Part shown: positions 47,951-58,145 of the stretch, in pieces
Position numbering within the stretch: the stretch's first letter is position 1
Layout: every line of letters starts with the position of its first letter
Assembly: GCA_951802195.1 (NCBI GenBank)
Contig: OX637629.1
Span: 1,178,001 to 1,242,000, forward strand
Direction of reading: 5' to 3'
Length of the DNA: 64,000 nt
DNA from: Tausonia pullulans
Lineage: Eukaryota > Basidiomycota > Tremellomycetes > Cystofilobasidiales > Mrakiaceae
Program-made: the position numbers and the translations under genes
The notes under the pieces: generated by a model
Databases searched by the model: none
Told to the model about the DNA's origin: nothing
The model's input: the letters and a program-made list of their open reading frames with translations, nothing else

Positions 47951-49069
47951 ATGGTTGGAACTATAATGGACGGCCTTGACCGGTCTAGTGTGAACGTGAT
48001 CTTCAGTCACCTCTACTTGAATTGTAAACAACACCACCTGAGACCAGGACGCGTTCGAGGATTGGTCTTCGATGGAACTCCTGAAAATTTCAATATCCTC
48101 GATTGCAACAACCTCAACAAGACACCACGTCGCCATCATCATCATCATCCTCGCCATCGAATACGTCCTCCTGATGACACAAGAACTACCCAGCGATACC
48201 ACCGGCATCCTATTCACACCTCCCAGCCACCCAAACTCGCACCACTCTCACCGACCCAACCCGCGCATACCCACGCACCCTGCTCTCTCTCCTCGACCTC
48301 GCGACCACCAACCTACTCATTCCACTCCCATCGCCTAAAAACATAGAAACTGCAGAGACGCTCCATAAACTCCTCAATATCCTCTGTGCGGGTCACATCC
48401 GCAGCACCGTCGTGCTCGTAAGCTCGAGCATCAGACGATGGAGGAGGTCAACGCCGTGGTTGGCGGCGGTCGGAGTGATGACTGGTTGCGTCGCTGTTTC
48501 ATATCACAACTGGTTATCCGATATAAATGACATGCAGATAGAGGGATTGTGAACAAAGGAGGTTGCTTGGCGTTGTTGACGTCGATGAGTCGTCCGGTAG
48601 TCATTTGAAGGTTACCCAGGCACCACCATACTGATCGAACCTTGATACGACCACAACAAACATTCCTAGCATTCCTCGAATACGTGAGTACCTCCATCAT
48701 ACCATAATTTACATCACCGAACCACTCACATCCTCCTTGCCAACACCTTCCAGGCAACATTCAACCTCCTCTCCGTCCCGCCAATCAGCAGCAGCACCCT
48801 GGCTCACCCGCCGTCTCATGCCGTCTCACGCCGTCCCACCAACCTCATTTCCGCACGACTTCGACAACGCGCCTTCAGAGTTCGAAATCGCGGAGAGATG
48901 GTTCATGAGGGCCTTCTGGAAGGAAAAACATCGCTGTCCTTTGGTCAGACTGCATCTAGACTCTTACACCCCATCCAACTGCTCGACCATCGTGGATCCG
49001 AGTCAGATTCCATCGGTCGATCCGTATGGCAAATCACTGGCTGCGAGGTTGCACCGTTTGTATCTCTGA
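47951..49069 (+). CDS. Unrecognised spliced gene or gene remnant
   Basis: Plus-strand pieces look coding. One frame near 48245-48430 reads TLTDPTRAYPRTLLSLLDLA, ETAETLHKLLNILCAG and RSTVVLVSSS. Another near 48645-49069 reads QQTFLAFLEY, then after an intron with a GTGAGT donor at 48684 and an acceptor near 48754 ATFNLLSVPPISSS, or in a second frame FDNAPSEFEIAERWFMRAFW and KEKHRCPLVRLHLDSYTPS ending RLHRLYL. The second frame has the more C/G-rich wobble positions. I do not recognise the family and cannot fix a start. GC is lower than in the conserved genes. Confidence 0.3.
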
Positions 49070-49298
49070 TGCAGAGGAGCTGATTTTGCGGACCAAAGGC
49101 GTCTAAATCGGACATGATTGTCACCATGACGCCTGTAGTGAATACCACAGTTGTCGTGGCGCCGGGTAGCCGGACAAAGCACTCATTGCGTATTACGGAT
49201 GACACTGGTGAAACGAAAATGACAGAAAAGCCCAAAAGTATACATGCAAATGTCCATTTGTTGCGGCGAAGTCCCTTGGGAGGACAACGAGGTAACGA

Positions 49299-52200
49299 TC
49301 ATTGCTTGTCCGCCGGCAGGGCGTTGTAAATCGGGCACAGCTGATCCCACTGTGCATCCGGAATGACTCGACCGGGAATGTCTGCAGGAGCCTCTGCAAA
49401 TATGACTGTACAAGGAAAACATCGTCAGATGGTCTTGGGGGTCATTGAGGGATGCATCGTGCCCAGCTTACCAGCAAGCCCAGCATCCAAATGCCAATCT
49501 GCCACAAGAAGAAAAAAGTAAGTGTCGATTAGGGATGAATGCGTCGCGTCATTTCCAGATGCTCACCGATGTGGCTGTTGGCATGGCGCGGAGGGTGCGA
49601 GAGGTCAATTTGACGAAAGCGGTAACAAACTATCGCGAGACCAACCAGTGGAAGAACCAAGGACCCGGATTGGTGGCCACGAAGCGGAAGATAGACCCAC
49701 CGCCTCCGACAGCGGAAACATCCCTCTGAGGTGCATTAATGTAATTGGCTGTAAGCAAAGGCCAAGACGTCAGCTAGATGTTCCTGGTGAGTTCAGGATA
49801 GTCTCTTTCACGGGGACGCACGAGGCCCATCTTTCCCTTCCACCACGCTAAAGGTGTGTCCGTGCAGGTGGAATGGATGGCTGCGCAGAAGTAAAGACAG
49901 GGTGTGAGGACATGTCCAACCCTTTGAAACAACGGACAACATACTAAACGCCGTTGTTGGATCCCTTGACGCGGAGTTCGACAATATCACCGCGAGTCAG
50001 AATGATGGTGTTTGAGCTTTGTGCAAAGTCATTGGCATTTCTGGCATTAGCGCTGAGGATTTGAAGGAGGGTGGGCGGGTTCGGCGGGTGCAGCCTGTGG
50101 ATGTTCGGAAGGATCAGTGGAGCTGACGGGAAGACAGCGTATCGTATGTTAGGCATACTGGATGTCATTGATGAGCCATGCTACGCTTCCCGTTCCGTTT
50201 GTATCTCTGAAATAGATCCCGACATGGTTGGCGATGTGTTCCCTAATATCATATACCCCGACGACTACTTACTTGCGATAGTTGAGGTTAATAACATGAT
50301 CTGCCGGCCCTGCTCCTCCTGGCACCTCTGGGTTCCTCAAAGGAACGAGTTCAAACTCCTTCAAACTGGAGAAGCTCCGGGTGGTGCTGCCGTCTGCACC
50401 ATTGCATGAGAATGTGCCGTCACGAATGGATTGGAATCCTGCGATGATGTGGCGCTGCGTCGCAATGTAGGCTGGATCCGCGTTTTCGGCGCACATTATA
50501 TCGAGTATTGCCTTGATGTTCGCCTCGGCGGCGAGGGCTATCGCAAGGGTGGCGGGCTGAGATTACAGTGACGGGGAGAACCATCAGCGAAGCAGTCCAG
50601 TAATGGCCAGGTAAGAAGGGGCTCACGTCAAGCGTGTCGAACGATGGTGGCGGCAACGGGCAATATTGAGGGTCATCCTCCGGCTCGCAAGCCTCATCCT
50701 CATCATCCTCTATCTTTTTGAATGCTCTGACGAAAGCCAGATGGTTCTGGATGGTTTCCCTTGACGCGCAAGATGTTTCAAGAGCATCTTTGACGGCATC
50801 GAATTCGATCTCGGCGTCCTCGAGGATGTCGGCAGTGCGAGCCTGGAGTGGAACGCAGAGTCAGTTGAGAGAGCCGGGGGGAGGAAAGGGTTGTTCTGGA
50901 GAATTGGGGGAATACTTGCATCGACGGTGGGCAGGATGGGTACGGTAGTTGGATCGGCATCTGGCGCTCCTTCGTAGTGCAGGACAGCCAAAATCCTATC
51001 TTTGTCGACTGGCGGGAAGAATAAGGTAGAAGTCAGCTGCCAAACTCCCTGGCCAGGGCATCGGCTCTGGGACATACGATTGGGGTTGCTCGAAGCTCCC
51101 TTCATCTCCATCGGTGCCTTTGGATCAGACGAGGTCAGCAAGAGAGCACCCAAGGTGGTCACAAGGCAACTCACGTAGATCCAATAGTTTCCTACCGGCT
51201 GATTGGCGTCGATCTGGTCCAGTTGATCTGGTGAGCACGTTTTCGTCCGAGGAATAATGAGGTGAGCGCTCACAATGACCGAATAACGTTGAGCCGCGTA
51301 GATCTCGACCTCATCCCTCACAAGAGGCTGATGCAGTATTCCATCCGCTTCGATGACAGTCATCGGGTGCCCCTCAAACCTCACATGGAAGTGACCAAAG
51401 CCGGAATTGTTGATCAGTCGCATCCTGTATTTCTGGCCTTGCCGCACGTTGATGCGGGCCCAGGGCACATCCTGTGGGCAATCGGCGGGGTTGGGCGCTC
51501 GCGCACTGCAGCGGCCCCGACCATTGATGGTGCCGGCGTCGGCGACTGGCTCTTGGCCTCCTCCGTTATCTGGCTATTGGGAAAGGAAAGTCAGAGAAGG
51601 CGAAATTTTGAGAAGTGCGGCGGCTAGCTTTAGACTTACTGAAAAGAACTCGTCGAGAAGAATCAAGGAAGGCTTGTGATACCAATCTCCGAATTGGATA
51701 ATTGTACCCTCATCGTCCACGTCGTAGTCGTATACCTCCCTATCTGCTTGGTCTAGATGTGAAATGACAAGATGTCAGGTCGCTGGGAACGAGCATGGCA
51801 CGTCACAGCACTCGGCTCACCGTAAATGACGAGAGGGCCTCGAAGACCATCGACGTATTGCGACGATACGTGGCCGTGGTACCAGAATGTTCCTGTCTGC
51901 TCGTGCAAAGGGATCTCGTATGTGTACTCGTTGGCGCCAGGGTCCTGGAAAGCATGACGGTTTACTACTGGGGAAAAAATTCACGAGCGAGAAAGACGAA
52001 GTCGGCTTACTGGTCCGATTGGGCACTGCGTAACGAATGCTGCTCCGTCCTCCTCAGCTGTTTCGTTCTAGGGGCAAGCCCCAAACCGGACATGATCAGC
52101 GAAGATTACGACGGCGCCGCCAAACTGCAGAAATAATCGTACCTGGAACAGCCCATGCCTGTGATGAAGATGGGTGATCAGCAATTCGGAGAAGAGATGA

Positions 52201-52649
52201 CCTTCGCAATGAGAAGCGGGCCCTTACCAATGCTATTCCGTACAAAAAAAGCATCCCATCCCAAGAGTGATAACATCAGCCAAGAATCGAAGCACATATT
52301 GGGAGCCCATTCTCACAATAGAAGTCGACCGTCTCATAGTGGGATCCACCAGCTCATTGCGGACCTTGATGCGAAGGTTCTCTCCTCGATTAGCCGTGAT
52401 TGCAGGTCCAGGAAAGGTTCCAGGCTGTCCAGGGAGGCCAGCAACTGTACTGCTTCGCAAGAAGCCGTCAGGGGCAACCGGCGTATTATCGATGACAATT
52501 TCGTAGTCCTTGAAGACAATGGCCGGAGTGATTTCCGGTATGACAGTAACATCAGGGGTTGGACCCGCCTGACGACGAAGAGGAGGTGCAGCAACGACCA
52601 GACTTGCTGCAAGTGTCAGCTTGGCGGCGATGAATGAAGGTAGTCGCAT
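49299..52649 (-). CDS. Secreted laccase-like multicopper oxidase
   Basis: This enzyme oxidises phenols or metal ions with four copper atoms while reducing oxygen to water. The start encodes MRLPSFIAAKLTLAASLVVA, a signal peptide. All four copper motifs are present: HWHGLFQ (built from three tiny exons near 52143-52319), FWYHGHVSSQYVDGLRG near 51870, HPFHLHGHTFSVVEG near 49830 and HCHIDWHLDAGLA near 49472-49650 (through an 8-nt exon). Cupredoxin landmarks include GTFPGPAITANRGE, NGRGRC, RMRLINNSGFGHFHVRFEGH and WLINDIQYA. There are about 18 introns. Between domains 2 and 3 an acidic insert (AFKKIEDDEDEACEPEDD) is unusual. No C-terminal membrane anchor is seen (end YNALPADKQ), so it is not a Fet3 type. 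Confidence 0.88.
49567..49574 (-). other. 8-nt microexon in the multicopper oxidase
   Basis: On the minus strand CCACATCG sits between an acceptor CAACAG and a donor GTGAGC. It joins FHC (codon begun TG at 49646) to HI and DWHL, producing the copper-binding HCHIDWH motif. The reading frame and the family consensus both require it. Confidence 0.78.
52143..52158 (-). other. 16-nt exon in the multicopper oxidase
   Basis: On the minus strand GCATGGGCTGTTCCAG lies between an acceptor ATCACAG and a donor GTACGA. It encodes the second His of HWHG and GLFQ. Confidence 0.75.
52228..52232 (-). other. 5-nt microexon in the multicopper oxidase
   Basis: On the minus strand CATTG lies between the acceptor GGAATAG and the donor GTAAGG. 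It supplies the first His codon and two bases of the Trp codon of HWHG, between the first exon (ending ATT at 52317) and the 16-nt exon. A five-base exon is near the lower limit reported for any gene. Confidence 0.7.
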
Positions 52650-54502
52650 TGTTGAGGCTGAGAGGTTGAGAGATGGTGGATTGAGGTAGAATGGGGTGAG
52701 ATGGGTTGGTGAATAGAAAGGAAGGGGTATTTGCGCCACTGGAAAACCGCCATTTGTACCCCAACGATGTGCTCAAGAGATGGCTAACCAAATCATGCGC
52801 GACTTTCATCGTTTTTGGCCAATGTGCCTCATCCGGACCATGAACTTCTTGGCGAGAAGAAAGCACGTATATCATCTTATGTGAGGATAACTCTCCTGAT
52901 CTGCCATTCGTTTTTTAGTTTCGCGCCATCGGGTCGCTGTGAAACCGGTTACAGGACGAACTCTGTTCTTCTCATGGGGCCGGGAGCTTGTGAAACATCT
53001 GCTCAACCTGCTTGCGGCTCACTTTCGGCTCATCTGATCTTCTACAGTGAAAATGTAGTCGGCAGACCTCAAATCAGAGGCAGGGAGCTACCTGGATGTG
53101 ATTGTGGAGAACAGCTCGGGTCTGGAGGCTGAGTAGTTGGCTTGATGTCCGTTACTGCGTGTATTCGCCCCCGCAAGCCATGATTCTTCCGGTTTCTTCT
53201 CGTAAGCCACCTTCGCACGGTTCTATTGGTGAATGTCGAGAGACTGCAGGTCAATCAGTTTGGTATTGCTCAGTCCAGGTGCAGATATGGACGGGGCTAA
53301 TAGATATTTGTGCGTTCTGGAGTGAGATAAGTGACGAATGATAAGAGATAGAAGGATAATGAGGCAAAAAGCATAGGACAATGTGGCAGAAGTGAGAACA
53401 AAGAAGAGAGAATGCTGAGCAAGGAAGAAGCTGGCCAGGCGAACTGCGCAAAACATACGAAGCACGTCGAGTGAAAAGGCCAGGCCGGAGGCGCAGGAGC
53501 GCAGATGCGGAAGTGGCCAAGCGTAGAGATGAGGTGGCGCGAGATCTTGGCCTCTGCCATTCAGTTGGTCAGGACCATCCTTTGCAGTAAGACCAGGCTC
53601 ATCCCCTCCTCCTTCTGGCGCTGTAATCGCCGAGAAGGGCAGGTAAGAGCATTCTACACAGCGCACTCTTGTCGCAACCCGGGGAGCGCTCTCTGGCCGA
53701 CTTGGTTTGGCTTTGACCGACCCGACAACTGACGACCTCCGTCCGCTTTCGTGTTCTAAACACGTGAAAGCCCCCCTCCCCTCGTTTCCTTCCCAAGCCA
53801 TCTGTATGTTGTCTCGCTGCCGTGCTGACAACGACTCGAGTTCGGCATCTTACCACTTGGCGCATGTCAGTAACATCTACTCATGTGACTTATGTCCGGA
53901 CTTCCGCATCCGGGCGCCGAGTGCAGCCGATGCCGCAGTGGAAAACTGCCAGCCCTAAGTTGGAAGCTGTTGTCTCAGCCTTGTATCCAAGCTGTTGTCT
54001 CAGCCTGTATCCGAAGCTCTTGTCTCAGCCCCGTGTTTGAGGCCGTCGTTGTCTCACACCTCGGCTCCCGCGGCCGCCTACGTATGCGACAGAGTTTTTC
54101 TGAAATTAAGCTAAGAATGGTTACGATCTCGTTGATTTTGATTATCGAGAGGAGCGTAAACCATATTCCCGGCGGGGAAAGGGTTGTTTTTCCTGTCCAC
54201 TCTGCATCATATCCGCGCCTCCCTCATCAATCCTCTTCATCAGATCACTCCTTGGTCCGTGGACCGACAAAATGAGGGAAGAAACAAGAGGCTGCGATGA
54301 GATGTTGAGGCGTTCCTGGAAGCAAACAGTGATATTCAAGGAGCAGCTTTCGGCCTACTCACAATCTTTTCTGCTGAAGCAGAAAGTGTAGTAGGACTAG
54401 GGTTACTTGTTTCCTTCTGCCGCCTACGATGCAACCTCGGACAAATAATTTAATGCTCTGCTGTTCACTTCTTGCCCATGACCCCCCCCCCCCCCGCCCC
54501 CT
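52650..54502. other. Gene-poor gap with a small tandem repeat
   Basis: No gene is supported between the multicopper oxidase start and the LTR-like fossils. A 202-codon minus frame at 53223-53831 is compositionally odd and lacks motifs. Around 53960-54060 a degenerate unit of about 28 bp containing TTGTCTCAGCC repeats three to four times. A poly-C run lies near 54482-54500. Confidence 0.45.
53958..54062 (+). repeat. Degenerate short tandem repeat, TTGTCTCAGCC unit
   Basis: The motif TTGTCTCAGCC occurs three times with a fourth, altered copy (TTGTCTCACACC). Copies are 25-30 bp apart and are separated by GTATCCAAGCTG-like spacers. It lies in non-coding DNA. Confidence 0.6.
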
Positions 54503-54624
54503 TGTTAGAATCGGCCCAAGGATCAGGGGCAGAAGTGGATGGATGGGCGAGGACAGGGACCATGGTAACGGAGTGGACCGAGAGCGGCGGCGGGTAATGG
54601 GGTGAAACTGTAGTGGTGGAGGTG
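54503..54624 (-). mobile_element. LTR-like terminal fragment
   Basis: This opens on the plus strand TGTTAGAATCGGCCCAAGGA, the inverted end sequence of the same family, almost the complement of the right end of copy A (CTTGGGCCAAACCTAACA). Only the end part is recognisable. It abuts copy D. Confidence 0.4.
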
Positions 54625-54813
54625 TGTTAGGATTGGCCCAAGCGTCAAAAGCTAAGGATGACGGATGTTAGGGGTCGTAGGTGGAGTAGTAGACTGAAAA
54701 GTTGGCTTTGTGACAGAGGCTCGCTTCGAGGTTTTGGGCAGGTTCGTCGAATCCAAATGAAAGTCAGAGGACAGAACAAAATCTACGATGAACTGAGCGT
54801 TTTATGGACCAGG
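54625..54813 (-). mobile_element. LTR-like fossil, copy D (partial, inverted next to E)
   Basis: This begins TGTTAGGATTGGCCCAAG and runs in the minus direction through the family core (GGGCAGGTTCGTCGAATCC, ATCTACGATGAACTGAG) to TATGGACCAG, where copy E begins. It lacks the other end. With E it forms a head-to-head pair. Confidence 0.55.
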
Positions 54814-55167
54814 TGTCAGGGTCTCGCGGACTCGCTACCTCGACCCTGCGCCAGGCCAACGCGGCGCCGGTGTAGCTGGTCCCTTGCTCACTCAGCATGT
54901 CCATTTCTTCGTTCCGTTTTTTCTCATCTGTTACATATTTCTCGCTCTCGGGTCCTGCCCATGCCCCTTTGTTCTCACCCCCATCCATAAAACGAGCAGT
55001 TCATCGTATATTCTGTTTTGCACTCTGGGTATCATTTGGATCCGACAAATCTACCCAAGACTCTGAAGCGAGCCTATGCCCTTGCCAGTACTTCAGCCCA
55101 CTCCTCTACCCACGCCCCTCTTCTCACCCATCTTCCTCAGCCCTTGCCTCTGGGGCTAATCCTAACA
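54814..55167 (+). mobile_element. Solo LTR-like fossil, copy E
   Basis: This copy of about 354 bp has both ends, TGTCAGGGTCTCGCGGAC at the left and GGGGCTAATCCTAACA at the right. It carries CATAAAA, CAGTTCATCGTA, GCACTCTG and CGACAAATCTACCCAAGAC. It is the best-defined member and probably the youngest. No flanking 5-bp duplication is obvious. Confidence 0.6.
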
Positions 55168-55909
55168 CTGTAGGTCGCCAGCTGTCCATAGGGGGGTGTG
55201 CGACTTTGAGTTCCTTCTCCAGAAAGGCGGCGAAGTGGACCGATACACGCTTGTATACCTCAAGCGACTTGATGCTTCAATTACGAAGCGCCTGGTTTCT
55301 CGAAACGCTAGTTCGTGGTATTCCTTTCAGATGAACTGCCCCAGCGTTATCGGGGCATCGAGAATTTACATCGGAATACTTGGGCGCGCTACGTCGTCCT
55401 CCAGATCTGAAAGCTGATAACGAGTACGTTGCCAGTCTTAGCCAAGATCTGACTCCGTCAACCTTTATGGTATTCATGAGAACCTGATTCTACCGAGTGA
55501 CCTGGCTCAAGGCTTTGCTTCATGGAAAAGCAGCTCCTCGTATCTTTTGTGAGTAAAACCTCCTCTTCAGCCATAAAAAGCAGGTGCTGATGATGCTCTT
55601 CCATGCTTCTGCCGTTTCAGCCAGCATTTTGTCCAATTAAACCCGGTCCCACCGTCTGGCATGTTTGGAAAACGTGCTGGTCAACTTGAGCTTGTACATT
55701 GCTATTAACTTTTTTTTTGGCGCCAATTTGCATAACCTTGCTAGTGCGGTCACCTTTGATGGTTTGAACGCGAATTTACCCTTGTTGGCAGGCTCGAATC
55801 AGAGCCTTTCGAACTTTGCAATGTGGACGACGAGGCGGATTACGCCGTCCGTGTTCAGCAGCGCTTGCGCTTTGAAGAGTACATGCAGCAAGGATGGGGA
55901 ACTCCATAG
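55168..55909 (+). pseudogene. Probable remnant of an unrecognised host gene
   Basis: A terminal exon at 55792-55909, after a TTGGCAG acceptor, reads LESEPFELCNVDDEADYAV and RVQQRLRFEEYMQQGWGTP and stops, with C/G-rich wobble bases. Upstream pieces near 55210-55560 (such as YLKRLDASITKRLVSRNAS) end at a GTGAGT donor near 55550 but change frame. I cannot join them into a gene or name the family. It is probably truncated by rearrangement at the LTR-like fragments. Confidence 0.3.
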
Positions 55910-56042
55910 TCATACCGGGTTTGGGGTAAGCCAGGGATAAAAGGGCAGGCGAAGATAGTCATGCGAAGATAGTCATGTGATGGAGTGAGGTGGGCGTCGG
56001 CGGAGGGACGGTCGATTTCGTTCGACAAAAAAAATTGCCGCA

Positions 56043-57717
56043 CTACGCCCACTTGCCGAGGAGGGCCATGAGAGCCGCTCCAAGAGCAAAGCAGGTGAGG
56101 GCATAGCAAAGTTTACCTATGCTCGCCGTCTGCCAGTAGGGGTTAAAGATGAACTTATTGATGGAGAAAGCACGGTTGTCAGCGAGGGGCATTGGGCCGT
56201 AGGAGATTTCGCGGAGACTAAAAAACTGACCTCGTGGGCGATGAGCTCAACGAGGGCCGTGTACATGAGAATTCCGGCTGAGATCGAGTCCAGGACACCA
56301 GACGCGATGTTGGCTTGGGTCGAGTCCATAGAGATGGACGTGCGGGCTCCAAGACCGATGGCCTGTCAATCGAGCAGAGCGGTGTCAGGATGGAAAACAT
56401 GTGTAGAATGGCGCAAAGCGGGAAGCACCATGCCAATGGGAGTGCAGATCGAGTAGAGGAAGGCGCCGGTGAAGGGGACCCATCCCCAGGACTCGGGGAG
56501 CTTGAGGAAGGCGAGTCGCGAGCCGAGACCGAGGCCCTCGAAGGCCTGGTGGAAGATGATGACGATGAAAAGCGTGTTGAACTCGTCGGTGCTAAGAGCG
56601 AGGGTCAGGCCGATGATGATCGAGTGCTGTAGGAACGCGAGCAATAAGTTTTCAGTCTTCGACCCTCGGGAGGAAGCGAGGGACAAGGACGTGAACGAAC
56701 GAAGATGACACCGAACTCGAGGATCGCAACTCCGAGAATCTGAGCGCCGGCGGGCGTGTTTTCAGACGAGTCCCGGTACTCGACGTCAGTTTCCCAGTTT
56801 TTATCGGCGCTGATGATCTTCTTCTCTATGGCAGCCTCCTCAATTTCGTGCTGGTGCCGGTGGCCGTCGACATTGCGGTGGTGGGCGTCGCCATCCATGT
56901 TGATGCCGACATTGGACAGGTAAGCTGATCCGAAGCGGTAGGCGAACATTTCACCGACAAAGACCAGGAAGAGAGAGCTAAAAAAAAACATCAAAGTCAA
57001 GCCGGGACCGTGAAAAATCTCGGACGCGAGAAAGACTTACATGAGGCAGATTCCGAAAGCCTGGATGGAGGATCGGCTTGGATCAGCGAGGCTGGAAGAC
57101 CGGCGGATAGACGTAGCGGACGCACCCAGGGATAATCTCCCCATTTATTGGGAAGGCAACCTCCGTTCTCGTAGATGCTATGGAGCGATGACTCGTCAGA
57201 CCTAGTACAAGCAAGTGCGCTTCAGGGACCACGAAACACACTTGTCTCCGTTGAGCTCCTCATCCGCCGCCGGCTCAAGCAAGTGGATGAATGCGGTCGT
57301 GAGGATTACGCCCGATCCGAAGAACTTGGCGAAGTCGAAGATGGCGCCCGGGACGTTGCGGCGGAGGAAGGAGATCCGCTTGGCCAGGACGGGAAACATC
57401 GTGCCGATGAGCGAGGTAACGAAGATCTGAAGGACAAGGCACACCGTCAGACGCTTTGCCTATAGAGTGTCACGGATAGGTTGAGGCTCGACTGACAATG
57501 AATATCGCTCCGATCTGAAATCATTGGTCGTCGTTGAAAGGTCAGCGACGATTCTCCAGAAGGATCCTTCTTCGGGAGAGAAAAGCTTGACAGGTGAGCT
57601 CACCCTCAGGCCCATCCTATCGGTTTCGTCGATACCTCCGCAGGTCTCAGCAATAGCCGTCGCATTACCAGTAATATCGACGCGCTTGACGAAGGTGGAG
57701 GCTGCCGAGTAGGACAT
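56043..57717 (-). CDS. ZIP-family zinc/iron transporter
   Basis: This is a plasma-membrane metal importer related to Zrt1/Zrt2. The start encodes MSYSAASTFVKRVDITG. Eight membrane segments can be followed: FVTSLIGTMFPVLAKR, FFGSGVILTTAFIHLLEPA, SLFLVFVGEMFAYRFG, then a His-rich cytosolic loop (DAHHRNVDGHRHQH), then GVAILEFGVIFHSIIIGLTL, LFIVIIFHQAFEGLGLGSR, VPFTGAFLYSICTPIGM, ILMYTALVELIAHEF and CYALTCFALGAALMALLGK. The metal-site motifs HSxxIGLTL and HQxFEGLxLG in segments 4 and 5 are intact. The protein ends GKWA, as many fungal Zrt proteins do. About seven introns are present. It lies about 3.4 kb from the multicopper oxidase with the same orientation. Confidence 0.93.
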
Positions 57718-58145
57718 GTTTGCCGTTGTTGTTGGAGGAGCAAGAGAGAAGAGAGGGAGAAAGGAGAGGGAGATAACTAAAGGGCAACTGTCGACTTTTG
57801 GACGACCCTTCTATCTTTTGAGCGTGTCCAGCCGGTCATGGCAAGAGCGCGACTGTTATGAGGATCGCTAAGAGTGTGTGCTCAAAGTTCATGAGTCGCG
57901 GGGTGGTGAGCTGAAAATAACCCTCGACTGCTCCACCCTTGCGCTCAGGTACTAATATTCTCCGTAGGCATCTGTGCTCTCCTGCCATGGTCATAACTAA
58001 CTTCTGTCACCGCGAGCGGGGGGGCACGTGCCCCATCGTTGTTCGTTCGTCTAACGTAACAGCTGCACTCTTTTACTGAGCCAGGTGGCTTCGGGTAGAA
58101 AAGAGCGAGACACAATGAGTATACACCGTAGAAGAGAAGAACGTA
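57718..58145. other. Intergenic region upstream of the ZIP gene
   Basis: This probably holds the ZIP promoter and the 3' UTR of the membrane-protein gene. No gene is supported. I did not see a convincing zinc-responsive element. Confidence 0.45.

Noticed and set aside
53223-53831. 202-codon open frame on the minus strand
   Set aside because: It has no recognisable motif, its hydrophobic part arises from T-rich low-complexity DNA, and wobble bases do not show the C/G bias of real genes here.
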